Assembly (NCBI RefSeq): GCF_000422825.1
Contig: NZ_KE383928.1
Location: 818,930 to 882,929, forward strand
Origin: Nocardioides insulae DSM 17944
GTDB taxonomy: Bacteria > Actinomycetota > Actinomycetes > Propionibacteriales > Nocardioidaceae
DNA: 64,000 bases
Reading direction: 5' to 3'
The position numbers were made by a program, and so were the translations under genes. Below the pieces are notes generated by a model. It saw only the letters and a list, made by a program, of their open reading frames with translations, did no database searches and was not told where the DNA came from. Position 1 is the first letter of the stretch. Every line of letters starts with the position of its first letter. Shown piece after piece: positions 1-9,209 of this stretch.

Positions 1-2
1 AG

Positions 3-1499
3 GTCGGTCCGATCCGGTTGCAACGGGTCGGCGAGGGCCAGCTGGTCCTCGCCTGGAACCGTCCGGAGCGGGAGAGCTCGATCGACCACTACCTGGTGAG
101 CTGGCCCGGCGGCGGTGAGGCAAGACAGGTCACTCGCCCACAGGCTGCCATCGGGGGTCTGGACAACGAGAAGACCTATGCCTTCTCGGTGGTGGCGGTC
201 AACGATCTCGCGTCCGGTCCGGTGCGTGTCTCGGCGCCCCATCAGTCGGTCGGTACGCCGGCCGCGCCGGCGCGGCCGAGGATCGAGGACCGGCAGACCG
301 CCGGGGACACCGGCGCGGTCGAGGTCACCTGGAGTGCGGTCCCGCCCAACGGACCCGGCCCGGTCACCTACACGGTGCTGCGCAACGGCACCAGGCTGCC
401 GCACTGCACCGGGCTGCGGACGCTGAGCTGCGTGGACGCCGGGATGCGCTACGACGGCACCTCCTACCGCTACCAGGTCACCGCCACCAATGCGGGTGTG
501 CCGGGTGTGACCGGCGGTGCGGCGCGGACAAGCCGACCCAGTGCGGCCTCCTCCTGGGCGGCCGTGGGCAGTCCGGCGGCGTGGCAGAGCTGGAGCGTGA
601 CCGCGCCGAAGGCCGACAGGCGCGCGAAGCTGACCTACTCCGTGCCCGACTCCCGCGGCGAGGAGTCCACGGTACGGGTGTACGTCGACGGCACTCGGCG
701 TACGACACTCCCCGATCAGCACGGCACCCCGACCAGGTACTACAGCCTCGGGGTCAACGCTCCCCACCGGATCGCCCTGCAGTTGTGCAACGAGTCGGGC
801 TGCGGCCCGATCACCCCCACCCAGTCGGTGCAGACCGCCGGACCGCTCGATGCCGGCACGATCCGAGCCACCGGCACCCCGACCGGTACCGACAGCAAGA
901 TCCGCTGGTCGATCTCCTGGGACTCGGAGGGGGCGCCGACGCGCATCACCGTCAAGGGGATCAACACCTCCCGCAACACGGCGGCCAGCAGCGCCGGCGT
1001 GGGCCCGACGAGCGTCCGTACGGGCGACATGGGCGTAGGGGCGAGCACCGTGGAGAGGCTGCGGATCACGATCCAGGACAGGAGCGAGTACGGTCGCTCG
1101 TCGGTGTCGGCCGTGTTCTCCTCGGCCAGGACCCCGGCGCCGAACCGGACCGTGAATGTCACCCGGGGCAGCCAGTGCAACGACGACCCCAGCTTCGATG
1201 CGCCCTCGTGTCAGGGGTTCGGGATCCCGAGCGCGTGCACGGACAAGACCTGCGGGCGGATCCAGGTCCATCTCAGCGGGTTCGGTGCCAGCCGGGTGAC
1301 CTGCACCTTCCACTCCGTGGACAGGGCGAACTGGGGGCATTCGGAGAACTTCGCGGGAAACGGCACCTACCAGGCCGACGCGTACTACGGGAAGCCGGAG
1401 AAGGAGCAGTGGATCCGCTGCCAGAAGGCGAACGGGTCCGATGGGATCGAGGAGTCGAACCACCATCCGTGGCCGACCGCCGGATTCGGCGGCGGCTGA
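3..1499 (+). CDS. Fibronectin type III domain protein, 5' end outside window
   Basis: The reading frame is open to the left edge of the window, so the N-terminus is missing; a TTG at 18 is only an internal codon. The visible 490-odd residues contain tandem fibronectin type III-like beta domains, with the typical W..P, Y.V.W and Y.V.A spacing (for example VTWSAVPPNGPGPVTYTVLR, then YRYQVTATN). The C-terminal 110 residues are Cys-rich (several CxxC-like pairs), suggesting disulfides and an extracytoplasmic location. A MoxR-DUF58-transglutaminase-like set follows 128 bp downstream, an arrangement I know from actinobacterial genomes. Function is unknown; a cell-surface or envelope-assembly role is an inference from the neighbours. 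Confidence 0.8.
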   Translation, partial: VGPIRLQRVGEGQLVLAWNRPERESSIDHYLVSWPGGGEARQVTRPQAAIGGLDNEKTYAFSVVAVNDLASGPVRVSAPHQSVGTPAAPARPRIEDRQTAGDTGAVEVTWSAVPPNGPGPVTYTVLRNGTRLPHCTGLRTLSCVDAGMRYDGTSYRYQVTATNAGVPGVTGGAARTSRPSAASSWAAVGSPAAWQSWSVTAPKADRRAKLTYSVPDSRGEESTVRVYVDGTRRTTLPDQHGTPTRYYSLGVNAPHRIALQLCNESGCGPITPTQSVQTAGPLDAGTIRATGTPTGTDSKIRWSISWDSEGAPTRITVKGINTSRNTAASSAGVGPTSVRTGDMGVGASTVERLRITIQDRSEYGRSSVSAVFSSARTPAPNRTVNVTRGSQCNDDPSFDAPSCQGFGIPSACTDKTCGRIQVHLSGFGASRVTCTFHSVDRANWGHSENFAGNGTYQADAYYGKPEKEQWIRCQKANGSDGIEESNHHPWPTAGFGGG

Positions 1500-1627
1500 G
1501 GGGCATCGCCGACTCGTCGCCGGGCCACCCTGGCGCCGTACCATGGCCGACGGTCGCCCGGCCGGTAAACGGCCAGCAGCAGTGAATCAGCAGCAAGCAG
1601 CAGTGCACAGATGAGAGACAGGACGAG

Positions 1628-2596
1628 ATGACCCTCACCCGCGAGCAGGCCGACTGGTTCAAGCAGACCTTCGACACGCTGACCGCCAACATGGAGCAGG
1701 CGGTGCTCGGCAAGCGGCACGTCGTGCGGCTCGCCCTGACCTGCATGCTCTCCGAGGGCCACATCCTGCTCGAGGACTTCCCCGGCACCGGCAAGACGAT
1801 GCTGGCCCGCACGCTGGCCAACACGGTGCAGGGCAGTCACGCGCGGATCCAGTTCACTCCCGACCTGCTGCCCTCCGATGTCACCGGGGTGACCGTCTAC
1901 GACCAGCACAAGGGCTCCTTCGAATTCCACCCCGGCCCGATCTTCCACACGATCGTGCTGGCCGACGAGATCAACCGGGCCTCGCCGAAGACCCAGTCCG
2001 CCCTGCTCGAGGTGATGGAGGAGGGGCGGGTCACCGTGGACGGGGTCCCGCACGAGGTGGGCAAGCCGTTCTTGGTGATCGCCACCCAGAACCCCATCGA
2101 GCAGGCCGGCACCTACCGCCTCCCGGAGGCACAGCTGGACCGGTTCCTGATGAAGACCTCGATGGGCTACCCCGACCGGCAGGCCACCGTCGAACTGCTG
2201 ATCAACGCCAAGGTGCGCGACCGGGCGGCGCTGGTGCAGCCGGTCATCACCGCACAGACCATCCACCAGATGAGCCAGCTGGCCGACGACGTGTACGTCG
2301 ACCCGGCGGTGGTCGGCTACGTCGCCGAGCTCGCCGAGGAGTCCCGCCGCCTGGCCCACGTCAAGCTCGGCCTCTCGGCCCGTGGCTGCCTGGCCTTCAT
2401 CCGGGTCGCGAAGACCTGGGCGGCCGCCGACGGCCGCGACCACGTCGTCCCCGACGACGTCAAGGAGCTGGCCGAGCCGGTGCTGTGCCACCGGCTGCTG
2501 CTCGACGCCGAGGCCCAGTTCAGCGGCGTCACCGTCGAGTCTGTCATCGACAAGCTGCTCCAGTCGGTGGTGCCGCCGACCGACCGGGTGGCCTGA
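1628..2596 (+). CDS. MoxR family AAA+ ATPase
   Basis: A 322-residue AAA+ ATPase of the MoxR type. Walker A is GTGKT at residues 53-57, Walker B LADEINRA with D113-E114, and the conserved sensor segment ATQNPIEQAGTYRLPEAQLD follows near residue 155. MoxR proteins act as chaperone-like ATPases in assembling or activating partner proteins, usually encoded beside a DUF58 protein. The ATG is preceded by a purine-rich GGACGAG. The stop overlaps the next start as TGATG, so translation of the DUF58 gene is coupled. The length is normal for the family. The substrate of this copy is unknown. Confidence 0.93.
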   Translation: MTLTREQADWFKQTFDTLTANMEQAVLGKRHVVRLALTCMLSEGHILLEDFPGTGKTMLARTLANTVQGSHARIQFTPDLLPSDVTGVTVYDQHKGSFEFHPGPIFHTIVLADEINRASPKTQSALLEVMEEGRVTVDGVPHEVGKPFLVIATQNPIEQAGTYRLPEAQLDRFLMKTSMGYPDRQATVELLINAKVRDRAALVQPVITAQTIHQMSQLADDVYVDPAVVGYVAELAEESRRLAHVKLGLSARGCLAFIRVAKTWAAADGRDHVVPDDVKELAEPVLCHRLLLDAEAQFSGVTVESVIDKLLQSVVPPTDRVA

Positions 2597-3888
2597 TGTC
2601 GGCTCGCCGCCGCGCCGCAGCCACGTCGGTCCCCGGTGTGGCCGCGCTCGGCCGCGCCCTGGAGCGGGCACGCGACGCCGTACGCCGCTCCCGGACCATC
2701 GACCGGGCTGCCGACGTGGTCGGCGACATCCTGGGCGTGATCAAGCCGATCGGCTGGATCTCGCTGCTCTTCGGGCTGTTCGCGCTGCTCATCGGGATGC
2801 GGCTGCACTGGGTCGAGCTCACGGTGGTCGGCTCCGCCGGCGTCATCCTGGTGCTGCTCACCCTGCCGTGGCTGGTCGGCCGGGCGAAGGTCCGGATCGA
2901 GTTGCTGCTCGATCCGGAGCGGGTGATCGCCGGCCAGTCGGTGGCGGCGTCCTTGACCATCACCAACGTCGGCGGTTCCCGGATGCGCGCGCTGCGGCTC
3001 GATCTCCCGGTCGGCAACGGACTGTTCCGCTACGACCTGCCCTCGCTGGCGGCGGGGGAGTCGCACGTCGAGGACTTCACCATCCGCACGGAGCGACGCG
3101 GGGTGATCCCCGTGGGGCCGGCCACCATCCGGCGCGGCGACCCGCTCGGCATCGCCTCGCGCGACCTCACCTGGGTGGGGGTCACCGAGATCATGGTGCG
3201 TCCGCCGATGGTGCCGCTGGACTCCCTCGGCGCCGGTCTGCTGCGTGACCTCGAGGGCGTGACCACCGACGCCGTCTCGCACAGCGACCTGGCCTTCCAC
3301 GCCCTGCGCGAGTACGTGCCCGGTGACGACCTGCGGCACGTGCACTGGCGCTCCTCGGCGAAGGCGATGGCCGCCGGCGGCGAGGGCCAACTGCTGGTCC
3401 GCCAGTACCTCGACACCCGCCGCAGCCACGTCACCCTGGTGACCGACGACGACGGGTCGGTCTGGGGCAGCCCGGACGACTTCGAGACCGCGATGTCCGC
3501 GGTCGCCTCCGTGGTGGTGCGTGGTCTCCTGGACGACTTCCAGGCCACGGTGGTGGTCGGCGACCGGGTCAGCGCCGGCGGCGACGGCCAACTGGCCCTC
3601 GATACGGTCTGCCGGGCCGAGACCGGCCGGGTCGGCCTGATCGACGCCTGCCGCACGGCCGCCCGGGTGGCCGGCGACACCAGCCTGCTCTTCCTGGTGG
3701 GCGGCACCGGCACCGACTTCACGACGCTGCGCCGGGCGGCCTCCACGTTCGGGCCCGAGGTCCGCAAGCTGGCCGTGGTCATCGACCCCTCCGAACGCAG
3801 CCGGGTGACCGAGGCCGGCGACCTCCCGGTGCTCCACCTCGCTTCCCGCGACGACCTGGCCGCGCTGCTGCTGTGGAGTGTCCGATGA
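2596..3888 (+). CDS. DUF58 domain membrane protein
   Basis: A 430-residue protein starting at the ATG that overlaps the moxR stop; an in-frame upstream GTG at 2485 lies inside moxR and is rejected. Two adjacent hydrophobic segments at about residues 45-95 form a membrane hairpin. The DUF58 signature REYVPGDDLRHVHWRSSAKA lies about residue 240. The C-terminal part has a von Willebrand A-like fold in this family, with a long stretch resembling VTLVTDDDGSVWGSPDDFETA. DUF58 proteins pair with MoxR ATPases. The stop overlaps the next gene as ATGA. The function is inferred only from that family pairing. Confidence 0.9.
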   Translation: MSARRRAAATSVPGVAALGRALERARDAVRRSRTIDRAADVVGDILGVIKPIGWISLLFGLFALLIGMRLHWVELTVVGSAGVILVLLTLPWLVGRAKVRIELLLDPERVIAGQSVAASLTITNVGGSRMRALRLDLPVGNGLFRYDLPSLAAGESHVEDFTIRTERRGVIPVGPATIRRGDPLGIASRDLTWVGVTEIMVRPPMVPLDSLGAGLLRDLEGVTTDAVSHSDLAFHALREYVPGDDLRHVHWRSSAKAMAAGGEGQLLVRQYLDTRRSHVTLVTDDDGSVWGSPDDFETAMSAVASVVVRGLLDDFQATVVVGDRVSAGGDGQLALDTVCRAETGRVGLIDACRTAARVAGDTSLLFLVGGTGTDFTTLRRAASTFGPEVRKLAVVIDPSERSRVTEAGDLPVLHLASRDDLAALLLWSVR

Positions 3889-6374
3889 GTCAGCCGCCCC
3901 AGCCCGGCCCTCGGTCCGGACCGCCGCCGGTGATCCAGAGCGGGATGCCGTCCCGCAGCCGCCGTGCCGGCGGCCTCACCGCCCTGCTCGCCCAGCGCGA
4001 GCGGCTGCGTGACCTCGCCTTCCTGCTCGGCCTCTCCGCCCTCGCCCTGATCGGTTTCGCGCCGACCTTCACCGGCATCTGGTTCTTCGTGGTCGGCGTG
4101 CTCGGGGTCGTGATCGGGATCGGTGCGGTCCAGCTCGCCCACGCGCGACGCTGGCCGGCCGTGGCCGCGATCCTGCTCACCGTGGCGGCGTTCTTCGTGC
4201 TGGGCGGGCCGTTGTGCCTGCGCAGCGAGGGTGCCTCGGCGTACCTGCCGCTCCCCAGCACCCTGGGGAGCCTGGTCGACCAGCTGATCTTCGGCTGGAA
4301 GGACCTGCTCACCACCCTGCCGCCCGTGGACGGCGACGGCAGCGCCCTAGTCATCCCGTGGGTGATGGGGCTGGCCACGGGCCTGAGCGGCGCCCTGCTG
4401 GTCGGCGCGCACCGGTGGCGACACCTGCCGGCCCAGGTCGGCGTCGTACTCCCGGTGCTCGTCCCGGTGGCACTGCTGGTCGGCGTGATCCTCCTCGGCA
4501 CCCAGCACCCCGCCTCGGTCCTCGTCCAGGGCGTGCTGTTCGCCGCGGCCGCGCTGGCCTGGCTGGCGCTGCGCTCGCTCGCGCTGGCGACGCGCACCGG
4601 CTCCGGTGCCGGCACCGGCTTCGCCCGTCGCGGCCTCGCCGGCCTGGCCCTGGTCGGGCTGGCCGCGGCGCTGGCCTGGCCGATCGGCACCTGGCTGGCC
4701 GGCTCCGAGGACGAGCGGGTGGTGCTGCGCAGCTACGTCGAGCCGCCCTTCGACATCGGCGACTATCCCTCGCCGCTGGCCGGATTCCGCAAGTACGTCG
4801 AGCTGCCCGACAAGGAGGCCGAACAGAGTTCGGTCAACCTGCACGACAAGACCCTGTTCACCATCTCCGGCGTCGAACCCGGCACCCGGGTGCGCTTCGC
4901 CGCGCTGGAGAACTACGACGGCATGGTCTGGCGCGCCGCCGAGGACGTCGACCCGACCACCAGCCTGGACACCTATCAGCGGGTCTCCTCCACCATCGAC
5001 AACCCCGTGGAGGGCGAGGAGGTGGAGGCCGAGGTGACCCTCGGGGAGGGCTACTCCGACGTGTGGCTCCCGACCGTCGGCGCCCTGCGCCACCTCACCT
5101 TCGACGAGGACTCGGACTCCCAGCAGGCGGACGCGATCGAGGACAGCTTCCGGTACAACCTGGCGGCCTCGACCGGGATCGTCCCGGCCGGCCTGCGGCC
5201 CGGCGAGAGTTACCGCTTCACCGCGGTGCTGCCCGACGACTCGTTGGGGAAGACCACCGCGCCCTCCACCGATCTCCCGGCGGCCTACCAGTCCGCGGCC
5301 TTCCTCGACACCCAGGCCAACGACTGGACCCAGGGCGAGATCGACCCGATGGCCCGGGTCTTCGCCGCGGCCGAGCACCTGCGGACCGTCGGCCGATTCA
5401 GCGACGGGGTGGCGCCGAAGGAGCGGATCTACCACGCCGGTCACAACCAGAAGCGGCTCGGCGAGGAGTTCGTCAACTACCCGATCATGGCCGGCAACGC
5501 CGAGCAGTACGCCGCCACGATGGCGCTGCTCGCCAACCGGATCGGGGTGCCGGCCCGCGTCGTGATGGGAGCCCTCGTCCCGGCCGACGGGGTCGTCACC
5601 GGCGCCGAGGTCACCGCATGGGTGGAGCTGCAGGCCGCCGACGGAAGCTGGCGGACCCTCCCCACCGAGGCCTTCATGGGCCGGCAGAAGCCGGCCGACC
5701 AGCCGCCCCAGCAGGAGGAGGAGATGAGCGGGTCGGTGGTGCCGCCGCCGGCCCCCATCCCGCCGCCGTCCACCGAGGGGGAGCAGACCGACACCCAGCT
5801 GAAGACCCGCTCCGAGGACGAGGACGACGACTCGGGCTGGTCGGTCCCGCTGTGGCTGCAGATCGTGCTGGTCGTGCTCGGCTCGCCTCTGCTCCTGCTG
5901 GCTCTCGTGCTGGGGTCGATCCTGGGCGCCAAGGCCTGGCGTCGGCACCGGCGCCGGACCCGCGGCCACCCCTCCGCCCGGATCGGCGGTGGCTGGCGCG
6001 AACTGGTCGACAACGCCCGCGATCTCGGCCACGGCGTTCCCGTCGCCAGTGGGCTCACCCGGCGCGAACAGGCGCAGCTGCTCGACACCGTGCCCGCACA
6101 CCAGCTGGCGCGCTCGGCCGATGGCCACGTCTTCGGACCCACCCCGCCGGGGGAGGACGAGGTGGCGTCGTACTGGCAGGGGGTCGACGAGCAGCGGGCC
6201 GCGATGCGCTCGAGCGAGAGCCGGTGGACCCGGTTCAAGGCGATGCTCAGCCTGCGCACCTTCCGCCGCCGCTGGGCCAGGGAACCCGAGCAGATCGTCC
6301 CGCGCAGCGAGGCGTCCCGGCAGGCCGAGGACCCGCGGAACAAGCACGGCCACGAACTGGTTGAGCCGTCGTGA
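3885..6374 (+). CDS. Transglutaminase-like membrane protein, catalytic residues replaced
   Basis: An 829-residue protein from the ATG at 3885, coupled to DUF58 by an ATGA overlap; a GTG at 3873 lies further inside DUF58. The N-terminal 270 residues contain about six to seven hydrophobic segments, then a large extracytoplasmic region with a transglutaminase-core-like stretch at about 520-600, a proline-rich linker, one membrane segment near 655-685 and a basic cytoplasmic tail. In the core the usual Cys, His and Asp positions read Ala539 (GNAEQYA), Thr577 (VTAWVEL) and Leu592 (LPT). It is therefore probably a non-catalytic scaffold or binding domain. This reading is by eye against the family pattern. 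Confidence 0.88.
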   Translation: MSQPPQPGPRSGPPPVIQSGMPSRSRRAGGLTALLAQRERLRDLAFLLGLSALALIGFAPTFTGIWFFVVGVLGVVIGIGAVQLAHARRWPAVAAILLTVAAFFVLGGPLCLRSEGASAYLPLPSTLGSLVDQLIFGWKDLLTTLPPVDGDGSALVIPWVMGLATGLSGALLVGAHRWRHLPAQVGVVLPVLVPVALLVGVILLGTQHPASVLVQGVLFAAAALAWLALRSLALATRTGSGAGTGFARRGLAGLALVGLAAALAWPIGTWLAGSEDERVVLRSYVEPPFDIGDYPSPLAGFRKYVELPDKEAEQSSVNLHDKTLFTISGVEPGTRVRFAALENYDGMVWRAAEDVDPTTSLDTYQRVSSTIDNPVEGEEVEAEVTLGEGYSDVWLPTVGALRHLTFDEDSDSQQADAIEDSFRYNLAASTGIVPAGLRPGESYRFTAVLPDDSLGKTTAPSTDLPAAYQSAAFLDTQANDWTQGEIDPMARVFAAAEHLRTVGRFSDGVAPKERIYHAGHNQKRLGEEFVNYPIMAGNAEQYAATMALLANRIGVPARVVMGALVPADGVVTGAEVTAWVELQAADGSWRTLPTEAFMGRQKPADQPPQQEEEMSGSVVPPPAPIPPPSTEGEQTDTQLKTRSEDEDDDSGWSVPLWLQIVLVVLGSPLLLLALVLGSILGAKAWRRHRRRTRGHPSARIGGGWRELVDNARDLGHGVPVASGLTRREQAQLLDTVPAHQLARSADGHVFGPTPPGEDEVASYWQGVDEQRAAMRSSESRWTRFKAMLSLRTFRRRWAREPEQIVPRSEASRQAEDPRNKHGHELVEPS

Positions 6375-7432
6375 GTTCTGCCGCGACCCCGCCGCCCCTG
6401 CCCGCCCTCTCGGTCCTCGATCTGGTGCCGGTGCGCACCGATCAGGCCACCGGTGACGCGATCCGCGCCTCGGTGGAGCTGGCTCGGGTCGCCGACGGGC
6501 TCGGCCTCACCCGGTACTGGGTCGCCGAGCACCACAACATGCCGGCGGTGGCGGCGACCAACCCGCCCGTCCTCATCGGGCTGCTCGCCTCCGCCACCGA
6601 GCGGATCCGGGTGGGGTCCGGGGGAGTGATGCTGCCCAACCACGCCCCGCTGGTCGTGGCCGAGCAGTTCGCGCTCCTCGAGGCCGCCTTCCCGGGCCGC
6701 ATCGACCTCGGCATCGGGCGCGCCCCGGGCACCGATCCGGTCACCAGTTGGGCGCTGCGGCACGGTGCCGGCGGCGTCACCGACGAGGCGGTGACCCGGT
6801 TCCCCGAGTACGTCGAGAACGTGCTCGCCATGATGGACACCGCCGGGGTCGCGGTCTCGGTCGGCGGTCGACGCCACGAGTTGCACGCCACCCCGCACGC
6901 GCGGTCCGTGCCGACGGTGTGGCTGCTCGGTTCCTCCGACTACTCCGCCCGCTTGGCCGCGGACAAGGGCATGCCCTACGTCTTCGCCCACCACTTCTCC
7001 GGGCAGGGCACCAGCGAGGCCCTCGAGCTCTACCGCAGCAGCTTCCGTCCCTCCCCGGAGAACGCCGAGCCGCGCACCTTCCTGACCGTCAACGCCTGCG
7101 TCGCCGAGACCCAGGAGGAGGCCGAGCGCCGCGCCCTGCCGCAGCTGCTGAGCATGCTCAGCCTCCGCACCGGAGCCCCGCTCCGCCCGCAGTTGCTGGT
7201 CGAGGAGGCCGAGAAGGTCGAGATCCCCGAGGCGCACCGGGGGCTGGTCGACGCGATGCGCGGCAAGTGGATCATCGGCACCCCCGAGGACGCCCGTCGC
7301 CGGATCGGGCAGTTGGCCGAGGCGTACGACGTCGACGAGGTGATGATCAACCCCGTGCCCGGCGCGCACGAGGGCACCGATCCCGCAGACAGTCCCGCCA
7401 GGGCCGAGACGCTGCGCCTGCTGGCCGGCTGA
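6371..7432 (+). CDS. LLM class flavin-dependent oxidoreductase
   Basis: A 353-residue luciferase-like monooxygenase fold protein. It starts with GTG at 6371, overlapping the previous stop (GTGA). The N-terminus has LSVLDLVPV, then YWVAEHHNMP, the bacterial luciferase-like motif, and the segment IRVGSGGVMLPNHAPLVVAE typical of the MsnO8/YhbW-like group. FMN or F420 use cannot be decided from sequence alone, though the AEHHN and FPGRIDLGIGRAPG motifs favour the FMN-type group. The substrate is unknown. The overlap ties it to the MoxR cluster transcriptionally, but this may be chance operon extension. Confidence 0.9.
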   Translation: MSSAATPPPLPALSVLDLVPVRTDQATGDAIRASVELARVADGLGLTRYWVAEHHNMPAVAATNPPVLIGLLASATERIRVGSGGVMLPNHAPLVVAEQFALLEAAFPGRIDLGIGRAPGTDPVTSWALRHGAGGVTDEAVTRFPEYVENVLAMMDTAGVAVSVGGRRHELHATPHARSVPTVWLLGSSDYSARLAADKGMPYVFAHHFSGQGTSEALELYRSSFRPSPENAEPRTFLTVNACVAETQEEAERRALPQLLSMLSLRTGAPLRPQLLVEEAEKVEIPEAHRGLVDAMRGKWIIGTPEDARRRIGQLAEAYDVDEVMINPVPGAHEGTDPADSPARAETLRLLAG

Positions 7433-7488
7433 GCGACTCGGCACCGCGGACGCGGCACCCCGCCCGCGGGGTGGGGGACCTCCAGCGA

Positions 7489-7519
7489 TTGGGAAATGTC
7501 TCACCCGTCTGAGTAGACT
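7489..7519 (+). promoter_or_regulatory. Candidate sigma-A promoter for infA
   Basis: TTGGGA (7489-7494) and TAGACT (7514-7519) are separated by 19 bp. They lie upstream of infA in the 308-bp gap after the oxidoreductase gene. The spacing is slightly long, so the call is moderate. It would give a leader of about 215 nt. Confidence 0.45.
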
Positions 7520-7740
7520 GGCGTGTCGGCCCAACGTGGGTCTGTTGCTTCATGCCTCACGGCTGCCCGGTCACCACCCCCTCCTCGTGTGCGGAGTGCT
7601 GTGCCGGGTGAGGTGAAGCGGCGGCTGCACGAGGTCCACTCCGCCCCGGTTTCGCGGTGGAGAGGTTCCCGGGCCACCCGGCGGCGTACCGCTGCCGGTG
7701 CAGGAAACGGTAGACAACCCACCAACAGATTGCGGAGGAC
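7520..7740 (+). other. Untranslated leader before infA
   Basis: The remainder of the 308-bp gap holds no convincing ORF. It is GC-rich and contains AGATTGCGGAGGAC directly before the infA ATG, with GGAGG as ribosome binding site. I see no named riboswitch or strong terminator. Confidence 0.4.
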
Positions 7741-7962
7741 ATGCCGAAGAAAGAAGGCGTGATCGAGATCGAGGGCACCGTTGTGGAGGCCCTCCCCAAC
7801 GCCATGTTCCGCGTCGAGCTGAGCAATGGTCACAAGGTTCTCGCCCACATCAGCGGCAAGATGCGACAGCACTACATCCGGATCCTCCCCGAGGACCGCG
7901 TGGTGGTGGAGCTTTCCCCCTACGACCTGACCCGCGGTCGGATCGTCTACCGGTACAAGTGA
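7741..7962 (+). CDS. infA: Translation initiation factor IF-1
   Basis: A 73-residue protein, full length for IF-1, consisting of a single OB/S1-like fold. It opens [20 protein letters not shown] and ends GRIVYRYK, both diagnostic. IF-1 binds the A site of the 30S subunit and modulates IF-2 and IF-3. A GGAGG sits 5 bases before the ATG. rpmJ follows 51 bp downstream, as in most actinobacteria. Confidence 0.98.
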   Translation: MPKKEGVIEIEGTVVEALPNAMFRVELSNGHKVLAHISGKMRQHYIRILPEDRVVVELSPYDLTRGRIVYRYK

Positions 7963-8013
7963 CCTGCCCTTCCGGGGGCCAGGTCATGAGCCGACGACAA
8001 AGAAAGGGCTGAC

Positions 8014-8127
8014 ATGAAGGTCAACCCGAGCGTGAAGAAGATCTGTGACAAGTGCCAGGTGATCCGTCGCCACGGTCGCGTCATGGTGATCTGCTCCAAC
8101 CCGCGCCACAAGCAGCGCCAGGGCTGA
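8014..8127 (+). CDS. rpmJ: 50S ribosomal protein L36
   Basis: A 37-residue protein, the usual L36 length. [20 protein letters not shown] is followed by a third Cys and a His ([13 protein letters not shown]), giving the C-C-C-H zinc ribbon of the zinc-dependent form. AAAGGG lies 8 bases upstream of the ATG. It sits in the conserved infA-rpmJ-rpsM order. It is very short but the identification is unambiguous. Confidence 0.98.
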   Translation: MKVNPSVKKICDKCQVIRRHGRVMVICSNPRHKQRQG

Positions 8128-8325
8128 GGCCGCCGCCGGTGCACCGCACCGGCTCGGCCCGAACACAACTGAACATCTCATCGACCCGCTAGCACGTCGT
8201 CCCTCATCCGAGGACCCGGCAGCGAACCACCTCCGGAGCAGAGGCCGGAGCCTGGGCTCGAGCATTCGAGCAGCCACCAGGACGCGAGTCGACCGACACC
8301 TCTGTGAAACCCAGAAGGACCAACC

Positions 8326-8703
8326 ATGGCACGCCTCGAAGGTGTCGACCTTCCGAATGACAAGCGCGTCGAGATCGCGCTGACCTACATCTACGGCATC
8401 GGCCGTACCACTTCCCAGCAGCTGCTGGCCGCGACGGGTGTCGACCCGAGCACCCGCGTCCACGCACTGACCGAGGAGGAGCTGGTCAAGCTCCGTGACG
8501 AGATCGAGGCCCAGGGCGTCAAGACCGAGGGTGACCTCCGTCGTGAAGTCCAGGCCGACATCCGCCGCAAGATCGAGATCGGCAGCTACCAGGGTCGCCG
8601 CCACCGCCAGGGTCTCCCTGTCCGTGGCCAGCGCACCAAGACCAACGCTCGCACCCGCAAGGGCCCGAAGCGGACCGTCGCCGGCAAGAAGAAGGCCAAG
8701 TGA
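8326..8703 (+). CDS. rpsM: 30S ribosomal protein S13
   Basis: A 125-residue protein that opens [20 protein letters not shown] and carries the helix-two-turns-helix segment [14 protein letters not shown]. The C-terminus has [20 protein letters not shown] and a lysine-rich tail that contacts P-site tRNA and the head of the 30S subunit. About 200 bp separates it from rpmJ, a gap with no ORF I can support. rpsK follows in the same operon. Confidence 0.98.
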   Translation: MARLEGVDLPNDKRVEIALTYIYGIGRTTSQQLLAATGVDPSTRVHALTEEELVKLRDEIEAQGVKTEGDLRREVQADIRRKIEIGSYQGRRHRQGLPVRGQRTKTNARTRKGPKRTVAGKKKAK

Positions 8704-8770
8704 TCCCAGCGCTCTCGCGCTGATCACCCCTTCACCGATCTCACAGACCAGCTACCGCAGGAGATACTGA

Positions 8771-9178
8771 ATGCCTCCCAAGAGCCGTCAGGCCGCGGCG
8801 AAGACCAAGGTCCGCCGCAAGGAGAAGAAGAACGTCGCTCAGGGCGAAGCCCACATCAAGAGCACGTTCAACAACACCATCGTCACGATCACCGACCCGA
8901 CCGGTGCGGTGATCTCGTGGGCCTCTGCCGGCACCGTCGGCTTCAAGGGCTCGCGCAAGTCCACGCCGTACGCCGCGCAGATGGCCGCCGAGGCCGCCGG
9001 CCGTCGCGCCATGGACCACGGCATGAAGAAGATCGACGTCTTCGTCAAGGGCCCGGGCTCGGGTCGCGAGACCGCGATCCGTTCGCTCGGCGCGATCGGC
9101 CTCGAGGTGGGCACCATCCAGGATGTCACCCCCACCCCGCACAACGGCTGCCGTCCGCCGAAGCGCCGCCGCGTCTGA
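8771..9178 (+). CDS. rpsK: 30S ribosomal protein S11
   Basis: A 135-residue protein, normal for S11. The signature begins [19 protein letters not shown] and ends [16 protein letters not shown]. It has an actinobacterial-type basic N-terminal extension ([20 protein letters not shown]). S11 lies on the 30S platform near the Shine-Dalgarno helix. The ATG follows GCAGGAGATACTGA, and rpsD starts 31 bp after the stop. Confidence 0.98.
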   Translation: MPPKSRQAAAKTKVRRKEKKNVAQGEAHIKSTFNNTIVTITDPTGAVISWASAGTVGFKGSRKSTPYAAQMAAEAAGRRAMDHGMKKIDVFVKGPGSGRETAIRSLGAIGLEVGTIQDVTPTPHNGCRPPKRRRV

Positions 9179-9209
9179 TCCGCCCGAGACTAGAGGAGAC
9201 TGAAGAGTA

